Source: Oscillospiraceae bacterium
GTDB taxonomy: Bacteria > Bacillota > Clostridia > Oscillospirales > Ruminococcaceae
Reading direction: 5' to 3'
Assembly: GCA_016295145.1 (NCBI GenBank)
Contig: JAEDLR010000031.1
Span: 1-23,036, forward strand
Length of the DNA stretch: 23,036 nt
Shown: positions 13,777 through 21,690 of the stretch, in pieces
Numbering within the stretch: position 1 is the stretch's first letter
How the letters are laid out: each line of letters starts with the position of its first letter
The notes under the pieces: model-generated
Told to the model about the DNA's origin: nothing
Database searches by the model: none
What the model saw: only the letters and a program-made list of their open reading frames with translations
Position numbers and translations under genes: made by a program

Positions 13777-14829
13777 ATGAAAGAAATTGTACTGAACAAC
13801 AAAAAGAATGGCGGCGTAATGCTCGTGCTGTGGGCTGTGCTGTATTTGGCGGTGATTCCCATGATTATATGGGGCGGCATGACCTTTGATGATGAGACTG
13901 CCGCCAATGCAATGCGCGTCGTAGGAATGGCACTCACGATTATCGGCACAATCTGGGCGGCGATCGGCTGGATCCCGTTTCTGGGGTTAAAAATCCTCAA
14001 GCCCAAGGAGGCTCTGGTGCTGACGCTGTTCGGCAAGTATGTGGGCACCCTCAAAGAGGAGGGCTTCTACTATGTGAACCCTTTCTGCACCGCCGTGAAT
14101 CCGGCTGCCAGCACCAAGCTGCGCCAGAGCGGTGATGTTGCGGGGGCAGGGGCTGGCTTTGCCCTTGCCGCCAGCGAAGCAGGCACCAAAACCGAGGTGA
14201 GCGTGTCAGGGGTGAATAAGCGCATCTCGTTGAAGATCATGACCCTGAACAACAATCGCCAGAAGATCAATGATTGCCTTGGCAACCCCGTGGAGATTGG
14301 CATTGCTGTGATGTGGCAAGTTACCGATACCGCAAAGGCAGTGTTCAATGTGGATAACTACAAGGAGTATCTCTCGCTGCAATGCGATAGTGCCCTGCGC
14401 AATGTGGTGCGCCTGTATCCCTATGATGTTGCGCCCAATGTGGATACCACCGGTGACGGCGTGGCAGATGACGGCAGTCTGCGCGGTTCCAGTGAAGTGG
14501 TGGCTGCCAGAATCCGTGATGAGATTCAGCAGAAGGTGCAGGAGGCAGGTATCGAGATTCTGGAAGCGCGTATCACGTATCTTGCCTATGCCCCCGAAAT
14601 CGCAGCAGTGATGTTGCAACGTCAACAGGCATCGGCAATTGTGGACGCCAGAAAGATGATCGTAGACGGTGCCGTGGGCATGGTGGAAATGGCTCTGGAT
14701 CGTCTCAATGAGAAGCAGGTTGTGGATCTGGATGAGGAGCGCAAGGCGGCAATGGTATCCAATCTGCTGGTGGTGCTTTGCGGCAACCGCGATGCACAGC
14801 CGGTGGTGAATTCCGGCAGCCTGTATTGA
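13777..14829 (+). CDS. SPFH/band-7 domain membrane protein
   Basis: A 350-aa membrane-anchored SPFH (stomatin/prohibitin/flotillin-like) protein. Two hydrophobic segments at about 14-34 and 45-70 precede the domain, whose first strand is KPKEALVLTLFGKYVGTL, followed by GFYYVNPF. The domain continues through VEIGIAVMWQVTDTAKAVFNV. A helical C-terminal part (about 235-325) contains the typical ARIRDEIQQKVQEAGIEILEARITYLAYAPEIAAVMLQ-like pattern, expected to drive oligomerisation. It heads an operon: the protease gene starts 10 bp after its stop. SPFH proteins often scaffold or restrain membrane proteases, which fits the neighbour. The specific role is unknown. Confidence 0.93.
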   Translation: MKEIVLNNKKNGGVMLVLWAVLYLAVIPMIIWGGMTFDDETAANAMRVVGMALTIIGTIWAAIGWIPFLGLKILKPKEALVLTLFGKYVGTLKEEGFYYVNPFCTAVNPAASTKLRQSGDVAGAGAGFALAASEAGTKTEVSVSGVNKRISLKIMTLNNNRQKINDCLGNPVEIGIAVMWQVTDTAKAVFNVDNYKEYLSLQCDSALRNVVRLYPYDVAPNVDTTGDGVADDGSLRGSSEVVAARIRDEIQQKVQEAGIEILEARITYLAYAPEIAAVMLQRQQASAIVDARKMIVDGAVGMVEMALDRLNEKQVVDLDEERKAAMVSNLLVVLCGNRDAQPVVNSGSLY

Positions 14830-14839
14830 GGGTGTAGCC

Positions 14840-15649
14840 ATGAATGTAGATGCATTGAACGTCCCCGTTTCTTCCATGATCTGCATGGTGCTTGCGGCAT
14901 TATTCTGCATTGCCGCACCGATTCTGATTCTGCTGATGTGGAAGAAGAAATATCCGGATGCAGATATCCGCCATGCACTGATCGGTGCAGCAGGATTCTT
15001 CATTTTCGCACTGGTTCTGGAGCAGCTTTTGCATCTTGTAATGCTGCCGCTGGTGATGGACAGCGTGGTGCTGTATGTGATCTACGGTACCCTTGCCGCA
15101 GGTGTGTTTGAGGAAACCGCAAGGTTTATCACCTACAAGCTGATCCTGAAAAAGACCACCGCCAAGGGCAATCCTGCCGATGCGATTACAGTGGGCATCG
15201 GGCATGGGGGATTTGAGGCAATGGTGGTGGTTCCCATGATGATGGTCAGCAGCTTTGTGCTTGCCGTGCTGATGAATACCGGCAACACTGCCATGCTCTT
15301 TGAGGGCATGAGCGAGGCGGAAATCGCATTGGGTGAGCAGCAGTTGCAAACGGTCGCTGCCAACGGTGTGGGATATTACATTATGGCTTGTGTGGAGCGT
15401 CTGATGGCAATGACGGTGCATATCTGCTGGTCGGTTTGCGTATTTGCAGCCGCCGCAGAACGCAAGCTGTGGTGGCTGTATCCTGCGTCGATTCTCATGC
15501 ACGCGTTTCTGGATACGCCCGTTGCATTGTTCCAGAAAAATGTGCTTTCCATGCCGGTTATGTATCTATGCCTGCTTGTGCCCATGGCGATTGTCGTTGG
15601 CGTTGCGGTGGTGGTGTATCGGCAGATGACAAAGCGATATCAGCAATAA
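14840..15649 (+). CDS. YhfC-family putative glutamic-type intramembrane protease
   Basis: A polytopic membrane protein of 269 aa with about seven hydrophobic segments. It matches the YhfC family (related to PrsW/CPBP intramembrane proteases). The putative catalytic motif EETAR is at 91-95. His122 and Glu126 are in GHGGFEAM, and further in-membrane histidines are His194 (MTVHICW) and His221 (SILMHAF). The start at 14840 follows GAGGGTGTAGCC, 10 bp after the SPFH stop, implying translational coupling. Substrates are unknown; the pairing with SPFH suggests regulated membrane proteolysis. Family membership is seen in the sequence, catalytic function is family inference. Confidence 0.9.
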   Translation: MNVDALNVPVSSMICMVLAALFCIAAPILILLMWKKKYPDADIRHALIGAAGFFIFALVLEQLLHLVMLPLVMDSVVLYVIYGTLAAGVFEETARFITYKLILKKTTAKGNPADAITVGIGHGGFEAMVVVPMMMVSSFVLAVLMNTGNTAMLFEGMSEAEIALGEQQLQTVAANGVGYYIMACVERLMAMTVHICWSVCVFAAAAERKLWWLYPASILMHAFLDTPVALFQKNVLSMPVMYLCLLVPMAIVVGVAVVVYRQMTKRYQQ

Positions 15650-15674
15650 CCGTGAATGGAGAGGGGAGGTAGCA

Positions 15675-15893
15675 ATGGCGGAAAAAAACGCAAAAAAACA
15701 GGTGCCGTTGCGGCTTTCCGACCGCTTATACGGCGATTTGGTTCGCTGGGCGGAAAGCGATTTTCGTTCCGTCAACGGGCAGATTGAATATCTGCTGACG
15801 GAATGTGTGAAGCAATGGAAGAAAAGCGGCAAATATGTTTCCGAGGAGACTGACGCGCCGCCTGATGTGGATATCGGGCAATTTGACCCATGA
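15675..15893 (+). CDS. Small Arc/CopG-like ribbon-helix-helix protein
   Basis: A 72-aa basic protein. VPLRLSDRLYGDLVRWAE fits the DNA-contacting strand plus first helix, and SVNGQIEYLLTECV fits the second helix of an Arc/MetJ-type RHH fold. A poorly conserved acidic tail follows. It starts 25 bp after the protease gene behind a strong GGGGAGG site and ends just before a terminator, so it is the last gene of the SPFH operon. It may be the operon regulator or an antitoxin-like protein; no toxin gene is adjacent. Confidence 0.85.
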   Translation: MAEKNAKKQVPLRLSDRLYGDLVRWAESDFRSVNGQIEYLLTECVKQWKKSGKYVSEETDAPPDVDIGQFDP

Positions 15894-15905
15894 TTTGCCA
15901 ATACA

Positions 15906-15944
15906 AAAGCCCTGTGTATGGTACACAGGGCTTTCGGCTTTTTT
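15906..15944 (+). terminator. Intrinsic terminator of the SPFH operon
   Basis: A 13-bp perfect stem (AAAGCCCTGTGTA with TACACAGGGCTTT, 3-nt loop) is followed by CGGCTTTTTT. It lies between convergent operons and can plausibly stop hflX transcription too. Confidence 0.9.
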
Positions 15945-16040
15945 GAAAAAGGCATAATGCAGTATCAGGCAGGGGAAAGCGTCCCTTGCCGCTGCCCACA
16001 GTGCTTTTGCGGCAGATATGCGGTGCCCATTGGGTGAGTG

Positions 16041-17288
16041 TCACGGCGCAAGGGCAAATGCAGCGGCAGCCTTCTGCCGCTTGATATCCACCAGAACATC
16101 AATGCGCACGCCGTCCGCGGTGTATTCCTCGGAGAAGATTTTGCCCTCCTCGCGCAGAAGCTGCAAAAAACTGCCCTCGCTGTAGGGGATGCAAAGCTGC
16201 ATTCGCTTGACGGTCTGGGGCAGCCGATGTGCGATCGCACTGAGCAATTCGGGAATACCCTCTCCGGTTCTGGCACTGACCCAGACCTGCTCCGCGTCGC
16301 TGTTTTTTGGAATGTCCAGCAGATCTGCCTTGTTGAGGACGCGTATCTGCGGAATTCCGCCGCAGCCCAGATCTTGCAGCAGGCGGTCGGTGATCTCCAT
16401 GCGCTGGCGGATATCCTCGGCGGTGGCGTCCATCACATGAAGAATCAGGTCGGCGTCGGCGGTCTCCTCCAGTGTGGAGCGAAACGCTTCTACCAGGTGA
16501 TGGGGCAGCCTGCGGATCAGCCCCACCGTATCGGAGAGAATCACCGTTCTCCCGTCGGGCAGTTCCAGCCCCCTTGCTGTAACATCCAGTGTGGCAAACA
16601 GCTTGTTTTCGGCAAGCACATCTGCATTGGTCAGCAGATTGAACAGCGTGGATTTTCCCGCATTGGTGTATCCTACGATCGCAACGGTAAGCACGCCGTC
16701 TTTTTTGCGCCTGCTGCCGATGAATTTCCGGTGCTTTTCCATATCCTTGAGCTGTTCTTCCAGAGAGGCAATGCGGCTGCGAATATGTCTGCGGTCGGTT
16801 TCCAGCTTTGTTTCGCCGGGTCCCCTTGTGCCAATGCCGCCGCCCAGCCGCGAAAGCGCGCTGCCGCTGCCTGCAAGCCTTGTCAGGCGGTATTGATACT
16901 GTGCCAGAGCCACTTGCAGCTTGCCCTCGGCGGTGCGTGCCCTGCCTGCAAAAATATCCAGAATGAGCATTGTGCGGTCAATGACCTTGCAGTCCGTCAT
17001 ATCGGTGATATTGCGCAGCTGCACCCCTGTCAGCTCGGTATCAAAAATCAGCATCTCCGCGTCCAGGGCTTGTGCAAGCTGCTTGATTTCCTCTAGCTTT
17101 CCCGATCCGATACAAGTGGCAGTCTCCAATGCGGGGCGCGATTGTATCACCGTGCGCAGCACCGAACAACCGGCGGTATCGGCAAGATCTGCAAGCTCGT
17201 CCATGGAACGCTGCGCATCGAATTCTCCCGTATCCACCCCCACCAGAATTGCAGATATGGGGCGTTCTTCCTGTTTGATTTCGTACAT
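16041..17288 (-). CDS. hflX: Ribosome-associated GTPase HflX
   Basis: GTPase that splits or rescues stalled ribosomes, often under stress; 415 aa. The N-terminal HflX domain (about 10-190) includes the glycine-rich GGGIGTRGPGETKLE (149-163) and a coiled helical linker. The G domain has G1 GYTNAGKST (206-214), G3 DTVG (253-256) and G4 NKAD (319-322). The ATG at 17288 is chosen because AGGTGA sits 5 nt upstream; an in-frame GTG three codons earlier is possible. It has its own promoter and is separated from the upstream gene by a terminator. Confidence 0.95.
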   Translation of the reverse strand: MYEIKQEERPISAILVGVDTGEFDAQRSMDELADLADTAGCSVLRTVIQSRPALETATCIGSGKLEEIKQLAQALDAEMLIFDTELTGVQLRNITDMTDCKVIDRTMLILDIFAGRARTAEGKLQVALAQYQYRLTRLAGSGSALSRLGGGIGTRGPGETKLETDRRHIRSRIASLEEQLKDMEKHRKFIGSRRKKDGVLTVAIVGYTNAGKSTLFNLLTNADVLAENKLFATLDVTARGLELPDGRTVILSDTVGLIRRLPHHLVEAFRSTLEETADADLILHVMDATAEDIRQRMEITDRLLQDLGCGGIPQIRVLNKADLLDIPKNSDAEQVWVSARTGEGIPELLSAIAHRLPQTVKRMQLCIPYSEGSFLQLLREEGKIFSEEYTADGVRIDVLVDIKRQKAAAAFALAP

Positions 17289-17321
17289 AGATTTCACCTG
17301 TCTTTGTGTTGGATTGCTTTT

Positions 17322-17350
17322 ATTCTACCCGTTCTACCGCAAAAGGTCAA
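17322..17350 (-). promoter_or_regulatory. SigA-type promoter of hflX
   Basis: Minus strand: TTGACC (17350-17345), a 17-nt spacer, TAGAAT (17327-17322), located just after the upstream gene's terminator. Confidence 0.75.
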
Positions 17351-17365
17351 GGATGCCGCCGCAGG

Positions 17366-17396
17366 AAAAAACCGCCTTGTCATCGAAGGCGGCTTT
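17366..17396 (-). terminator. Intrinsic terminator overlapping the stop codon of the PRC-barrel gene
   Basis: Minus strand: AAAGCCGCCTT pairs with AAGGCGGTTTT (one G-U). The stop codon TGA lies in the 7-nt loop, and a run of six T follows. The terminator is therefore partly encoded by the last codons. Confidence 0.85.
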
Positions 17397-17715
17397 GCGA
17401 GGAGTGCCTGTGAATATCGGCATAATAGGCAGCAAGGGGATCGTCGGGATCGGTCAGCGGTATCGTTTTTGGTACCGTGGGCTTCTGCTCTACCAGAATG
17501 GTTTGCGCCCCGATCAGCCGCACGCAGTCAAAGGGAATCTCCACATCCTTGCGCCGCCCGAGCAATCCGAAACAGCGTAGTTGTCCGTAGCAGATCAGTG
17601 AAAGCAACTGTCCGGTCTGCGAATCAATGGCGGCATCGTCGGCGAAGCCCAGCCGCTGCCCTGTCAGAACATCAATCATTTCCAGTTGCAAAAGCTCCGT
17701 CATTCTGAAGCGCAC
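17380..17715 (-). CDS. YlmC/YmxH-like PRC-barrel protein
   Basis: A 111-aa protein whose first 75 residues fit a PRC-barrel: MTELLQLEMIDVLTGQRLG, DDAAIDSQTGQLLSLICYG, then a KDVEIPFDCVRLIGAQTILVE-like strand pair. Members of this family in endospore formers are annotated as YlmC/YmxH sporulation proteins, though the biochemical role is unclear. I start it at the GTG at 17715 because GGGGGTGAT lies right upstream; the Met at 17703 is too far from it. The C-terminal 35 residues look unstructured. Downstream is a terminator overlapping its own stop. Confidence 0.8.
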   Translation of the reverse strand: MRFRMTELLQLEMIDVLTGQRLGFADDAAIDSQTGQLLSLICYGQLRCFGLLGRRKDVEIPFDCVRLIGAQTILVEQKPTVPKTIPLTDPDDPLAAYYADIHRHSSQSRLR

Positions 17716-17757
17716 AGCATCACCCCCATACCATTTTATATGTACGGGGCAGGGGAT

Positions 17758-17907
17758 TTATTTCTTTTTTTTCGAGAGAATGCCCATCACAACGGCTGCA
17801 ATGATGAGAACCAGCGCAATGATACCAATGCCGATGAACAGCCCCACGGGTGTGTCATCGCCCAAAGGCAACGTTGCCAGCGCCGCGATCAGAAACTGTG
17901 TGTTCAT
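17758..17907 (-). CDS. 49-residue membrane microprotein with sorting-signal-like architecture
   Basis: Short gene: MNTQF, then ATLPLGDDTP (11-20), a glycine and isoleucine-rich membrane helix (about 21-44) and a C-terminal SKKKK. The order LP-x-G-D, hydrophobic helix, basic tail is that of a Gram-positive cell-wall sorting signal, but the Thr of LPxTG is missing and there is no mature protein in front of it. Support for a real gene: AAAGGGG 6 nt upstream of the ATG, a TTGACA/TAAACT promoter, and a start and stop that fit snugly. It may be a small membrane protein that binds or regulates a partner. Function unknown. Confidence 0.78.
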   Translation of the reverse strand: MNTQFLIAALATLPLGDDTPVGLFIGIGIIALVLIIAAVVMGILSKKKK

Positions 17908-17947
17908 GTGAAACCCCTTTCTTCATTAGTTTAGTATTTACAAGGGC

Positions 17948-17976
17948 AGTTTACCATTTTTTGCAGGATTTGTCAA
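17948..17976 (-). promoter_or_regulatory. SigA-type promoter of the 49-aa microprotein gene
   Basis: Minus strand: TTGACA (17976-17971), a 17-nt spacer, TAAACT (17953-17948), 40 nt upstream of the start codon. Confidence 0.8.
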
Positions 17977-18101
17977 TACTCTGTGCGGGAGATTGGGCTG
18001 CCAGACTTGCCATACTGCCAATATAGGGTAAACTGCACAAAAGATATTCTGCTGCGAGATGAAAATTCTACGGAAGATTGATTGAAAATCATGGAAACCA
18101 C

Positions 18102-18130
18102 TTGCAATCACGGATAGAATATGGTATAAT
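18102..18130 (+). promoter_or_regulatory. SigA-type promoter of rpsB-tsf
   Basis: TTGCAA at 18102-18107, a 17-nt spacer and a perfect TATAAT at 18125-18130. The stretch 17977-18101 between this and the divergent microprotein promoter shows no gene. Confidence 0.82.
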
Positions 18131-18136
18131 AGTACC

Positions 18137-18264
18137 GCACTTCGCACGGAAATACACAGCCGCACGGCTCCGCAGCATTCTTAATGGTGCAGCGGTCGCG
18201 GTTTCTCCTTGTGTGTTCCGGAGGTCACAAACCAAATTTATATTTTTCTAGGAGGATTTTTATC
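18137..18264 (+). promoter_or_regulatory. Long 5' leader of rpsB
   Basis: About 128 nt lie between the expected transcript start and the rpsB ATG, much more than a ribosome-binding site needs. Short complementary arms are visible (for example TTGTG at 18210-18214 with CACAA further on, and CTCC with GGAG). Ribosomal-protein autoregulation by S2 is a reasonable guess only; I do not recognise a named leader family. Confidence 0.4.
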
Positions 18265-19008
18265 ATGGGCGTAGTATCTATGAAGCAGCTGCTGGAGGCA
18301 GGTGTCCACTTTGGTCACCAGACCCGCCGCTGGAACCCCAAAATGGCTCCCTATATTTATACGGAGCGCAACGGCATCTACATCATCGACCTGCAGAAGA
18401 CTGTGAAGAAGCTGGAAGAGGCTTATGCTTTCATCCGTGACATCTCCGCAGAGGGCAAGTCCGTTCTGTTTGTCGGCACCAAGAAGCAGGCTGCAGATTC
18501 CATCCGTGAGGAAGCAGTCCGTTCCGGTTCTTATTATGTCAATGCCCGTTGGCTGGGCGGCATGATGACCAACTACAAGACCATTCAGCAGAGAATTAAG
18601 CGTCTGGAGCAGCTCCACGCAATGGAGTCCGACGGCACCTTCAATCTGCTGCCGAAGAAGGAAGTTTCCAAGCTTGCTCTGGAGATCGAGAAGCTGGAGA
18701 AGTTCCTTGGCGGTATCAAGGATATGGGCAAGCTGCCCGGTGCGCTGTTCATCGTGGATCCCCGCAAGGAGAAGATCGCTGTTTCCGAAGCAAAGAAGCT
18801 GTGCATCCCGATCGTTGCAATCGTGGATACCAACTGCGATCCTGATGATGTGGACTATGTGATTCCCGGCAACGATGATGCTATCCGCGCCGTAAAGCTC
18901 ATTGCAGGCACCATCGCAAACGCTGTCATCGAGGGCCGCCAGGGTGCTGACGGTGTTGCCGAGGCTGCTGAGACCGCAACCGAGGCTGTTGAGGAGACCG
19001 CAGAGTAA
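18265..19008 (+). CDS. rpsB: 30S ribosomal protein S2
   Basis: Small-subunit ribosomal protein S2, 247 aa. Signature segments are LLEAGVHFGHQTRRWNPKMAPYI-like near the N terminus, the helical hairpin region (about 100-155), and PGALFIVDPRKEKIAVSEA followed by IPIVAIVDTNCDPD. The C-terminal 20 residues are Ala/Glu-rich. The start at 18265 follows AGGAGGA. It begins the rpsB-tsf-pyrH-frr-uppS-cdsA cluster, and tsf starts 105 bp downstream without an intervening terminator. Confidence 0.98.
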   Translation: MGVVSMKQLLEAGVHFGHQTRRWNPKMAPYIYTERNGIYIIDLQKTVKKLEEAYAFIRDISAEGKSVLFVGTKKQAADSIREEAVRSGSYYVNARWLGGMMTNYKTIQQRIKRLEQLHAMESDGTFNLLPKKEVSKLALEIEKLEKFLGGIKDMGKLPGALFIVDPRKEKIAVSEAKKLCIPIVAIVDTNCDPDDVDYVIPGNDDAIRAVKLIAGTIANAVIEGRQGADGVAEAAETATEAVEETAE

Positions 19009-19113
19009 TCTTAGTGGAAACCATGCGCCTTTCGCATTTTACGGAGGGCGCAACCAATATCATGAATAGAACGCTGCGATGCCACTGCATCATGCGGCGA
19101 GAAGGAGTATGTT

Positions 19114-20037
19114 ATGGCTAATTTTACCGCAAAGGATGTCAATGATCTGCGCAAGTCCACCGGTGTTGGTCTGATGGATTGCAAAAAGGCTCTGACTGAG
19201 GCGGACGGCGATGTTGAAAAGGCAATCGTTCTGCTCCGTGAAAGAGGTCTGGCAAATCAGGCAAAGAAGGCTGACCGTGTTGCTGCCGAGGGCGCAGTCA
19301 TCGCAATCGTAAACGATGACAACACCGCCGGTGCCATCGTTGAGGTCAACTCTGAGACCGACTTTGTTGCACAGAATGAGGAATTCGTTGCTTTCGTTGA
19401 GGGCGTTGCAAAGACCGTTCTGGATGAGAATCCTGCTGATCTGGATGCGCTGATGGCTGCAAAGTTCAACGGCGGCGCAATGACCGTAAAGGAAGCGCTG
19501 GACGAAATCTTCCTGAAGTTCCGCGAGAACCTGAAGGTTCGCCGCTTTGCCCGTATTGAGGGTATCGTGAAGGAGTACGTCCACTTCAACAAGAAGGAGG
19601 GCGTTCTGGTTGCTGCTTCCTGCGAGGCCGGCGCAACTCCTGCGGTTTTGGCTTGCCTCAACGATGTGGCTTTGCAGGCAGATGCCATGAAGGCTACCTA
19701 CCTGACCAAGGATGAGGTTCCTGCCGATATCATCGAGAGCGAGAAGGCAATCGTTATGACCCAGATGGCTGCGGATCCCAAGATGGCAAACAAGCCTGAG
19801 GCAGTTCTGGCAAAGATCGCTGAGGGTAAGCTGGGCGTTTACTACAAGGATAACTGCCTGCTGTGCCAGGAGTTCGTGAAGGGCGAGGGCGAGACCGTTG
19901 AGCAGTATGTTGCAACCTGCGGCAAGGCAGCAGGCAAGGCAATCACCATCAACAGCTTTGTCCGTTTCATCTGCGGCGAGGGCATCGAGAAGCGTGTTGA
20001 CAACTTCGCTGAGGAAATTGCCAACATGGTAAAGTGA
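19114..20037 (+). CDS. tsf: Translation elongation factor Ts
   Basis: Guanine-nucleotide exchange factor for EF-Tu; 307 aa. The N-terminal UBA-like domain contains TGVGLMDCKKAL (16-27). The TDFV motif at 82-85 in the core is the residue cluster that contacts EF-Tu. Two core subdomains and a C-terminal part with CLLCQEFVK follow. AAGGAG precedes the start at 19114. A strong terminator follows, separating it from pyrH. Confidence 0.98.
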   Translation: MANFTAKDVNDLRKSTGVGLMDCKKALTEADGDVEKAIVLLRERGLANQAKKADRVAAEGAVIAIVNDDNTAGAIVEVNSETDFVAQNEEFVAFVEGVAKTVLDENPADLDALMAAKFNGGAMTVKEALDEIFLKFRENLKVRRFARIEGIVKEYVHFNKKEGVLVAASCEAGATPAVLACLNDVALQADAMKATYLTKDEVPADIIESEKAIVMTQMAADPKMANKPEAVLAKIAEGKLGVYYKDNCLLCQEFVKGEGETVEQYVATCGKAAGKAITINSFVRFICGEGIEKRVDNFAEEIANMVK

Positions 20038-20069
20038 GTTCTTTCTCATACAATTGAACGAAAAAGGGC

Positions 20070-20100
20070 AGCACCACGGTTGTGGTGCTGCTTTTTGTTG
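20070..20100 (+). terminator. Intrinsic terminator after tsf
   Basis: A 10-bp stem GCAGCACCAC with GTGGTGCTGC, loop GGTT, then TTTTTGTT. Confidence 0.95.
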
Positions 20101-20202
20101 GTGCGCATCTGTGATTTCCTGCGCCTGCCGTGCATTTTGGTATTTTGTCGGCGGTAATCTTTGAAAAAATCGACAAAAAATGTTTTTTCTGCCGTTTCCC
20201 CC

Positions 20203-20231
20203 TTTACAGAAACGAAAAAATCGTGTATAAT
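20203..20231 (+). promoter_or_regulatory. SigA-type promoter of pyrH
   Basis: TTTACA at 20203-20208, a 17-nt spacer and a perfect TATAAT at 20226-20231. The pyrH ATG is 32 nt downstream. Confidence 0.85.
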
Positions 20232-20263
20232 AGTACTATATCGTTTTTGGAGGTGTTTTCCCC

Positions 20264-20989
20264 ATGGAACCGAAATATAAGCGTATCCTGCTCAAGCTGA
20301 GCGGTGAGGCTCTTGCCGGTGCCAAAAAAACCGGCTTGGATTACGATACCATCACCCCCATCTGCCAGAGCATCCAGAAATGTGCGGATGCAGGCGTTGA
20401 GGTCGGAATTGTGGTCGGCGGCGGCAACTTCTGGAGAGGCCGTTCTTCCGGTGCAATGGATCGCACCCGTGCGGACCATATGGGAATGCTGGCAACCGCG
20501 ATGAATGCGCTTGCCCTCGCGGATGTGCTGGAATCCCTGGGCTGCCAGGTGCGCGTGCAAACCGCCATCAGCATGACCCAGATTGCAGAGCCGTGTATCC
20601 GTAACCGCGCCATGCGACACTTTGAAAAAGGCCGTATCGTGATCTTCGGCTGCGGTACCGGCAACCCGTTCTTCTCCACCGATACTGCCGCTGCACTGCG
20701 CGCCGCCGAGATCGAAGCGGATGTTTTGCTGAAGGCTACCATGGTCGATGGCGTATATGATAAAGACCCCCACCGCTACGAAGATGCCGTGAAGTTCGAT
20801 ACCCTTTCCTTCAGCCAGGTGCTGAGCGGTCATCTGGCAGTAATGGACAGCACCGCTGCAACCCTCTGCCGCGATAATAATATGCCCATGATCGTTTTCG
20901 ACCTTGCCAGACCCGATAATATCCTGGATGCCGCCATGGGAAAGACCATCGGCACACTGGTCTGCGGCGACGCCGAAGCCGAAGCATGA
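20264..20989 (+). CDS. pyrH: UMP kinase
   Basis: Phosphorylates UMP to UDP in pyrimidine nucleotide synthesis; a bacterial hexameric UMP kinase of the amino-acid-kinase fold, 241 aa. KLSGEAL (11-17) starts the phosphate-binding region, GGGNFWRG (52-59) and Asp71 bind nucleotide, GTGNPFFSTDTAA (131-143) is the UMP-binding signature, and the KATMVDGVYDKDP segment follows. The start follows GGAGGT. frr begins 50 bp after its stop, the usual order. Confidence 0.98.
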   Translation: MEPKYKRILLKLSGEALAGAKKTGLDYDTITPICQSIQKCADAGVEVGIVVGGGNFWRGRSSGAMDRTRADHMGMLATAMNALALADVLESLGCQVRVQTAISMTQIAEPCIRNRAMRHFEKGRIVIFGCGTGNPFFSTDTAAALRAAEIEADVLLKATMVDGVYDKDPHRYEDAVKFDTLSFSQVLSGHLAVMDSTAATLCRDNNMPMIVFDLARPDNILDAAMGKTIGTLVCGDAEAEA

Positions 20990-21039
20990 TTCTCCCGCCG
21001 TGTCCATACAATATACTATATTGAACAGGAGTAATCACA

Positions 21040-21606
21040 ATGAGTGAATTGATCAAAGAAAAGCTCGACCAGTGCGAGCAGCGTATGCGTAAGGTCATCG
21101 ACCGTCTGACCGCTGAGTTTTCCACCATCCGCGCAGGCAGAGCAAATCCTGCCGTGCTGGATAAAATTGTTGTGGATTATTACGGCTCTCCCACGCCGAT
21201 TCCGCAGGTGGCAACAGTGGCTGTCCCCGAAGCCCGTATGCTCACCATTACGCCTTGGGAGCCTTCTATGATCCGCGAGATCAATAAGGCGATTCTGACA
21301 TCGGATCTGGGCATTACCCCCACCGATGACGGCAAGTCCATCCGTCTGGTCTTTCCGCAGCTGACCGAAGATCGCCGTAAGGAGCTGTGCAAGACCATTA
21401 AAAAGTACGGCGATGAGGCAAAGGTTGGCGTCAGAAACGAGCGCAGAGATGTGCTGGAGAAGTTCAAGACCATGAAGAAAAACGGCGAGATCACCGAGGA
21501 CGACCAGAAGAACGTCGAGAAAAAGGTGCAGACCCTGACCGATCGCTATACCGAGGAGATCGACAAGGCAGTTGCAGCCAAGGAAAAGGAAATCATGAGC
21601 CTGTAA
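21040..21606 (+). CDS. frr: Ribosome recycling factor
   Basis: With EF-G, dissociates post-termination ribosomes; 188 aa, typical length. The first long helix contains FSTIRAGRANPAVLD (about 27-41), the beta domain II contains VDYYGSPTPIPQVATVAVPEARML, and the remaining helices carry RRKELCKTIKKYGDEAKVGVRNERRD. An AGGAGT site precedes the start at 21040. A terminator-like hairpin follows the stop. Confidence 0.98.
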   Translation: MSELIKEKLDQCEQRMRKVIDRLTAEFSTIRAGRANPAVLDKIVVDYYGSPTPIPQVATVAVPEARMLTITPWEPSMIREINKAILTSDLGITPTDDGKSIRLVFPQLTEDRRKELCKTIKKYGDEAKVGVRNERRDVLEKFKTMKKNGEITEDDQKNVEKKVQTLTDRYTEEIDKAVAAKEKEIMSL

Positions 21607-21620
21607 GATGCTCAGTAACA

Positions 21621-21668
21621 CAAAAGGTCGGGGCTGCGTTATGCCTGCCCCTGCCTTTTGTTTGTTTA
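21621..21668 (+). terminator. Terminator-like hairpin between frr and uppS
   Basis: Paired arms CAAAAGG (21621-21627) with CCTTTTG (21654-21660), and inside them GGGGC (21630-21634) with GCCCC (21647-21651), followed by TTTGTTTATT. As no strong promoter lies before uppS, it probably gives partial read-through. Confidence 0.75.
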
Positions 21669-21690
21669 TTCCCTGAAAGGAGAACGACCC

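Noticed and set aside
17938..18165. 75-codon minus-strand frame upstream of the microprotein
   Set aside because: No ribosome-binding site, and it overlaps the microprotein promoter.
18137..18264. Named ribosomal-protein leader for rpsB
   Set aside because: I could not match it to a specific known leader family, so it is listed only as an unassigned leader.
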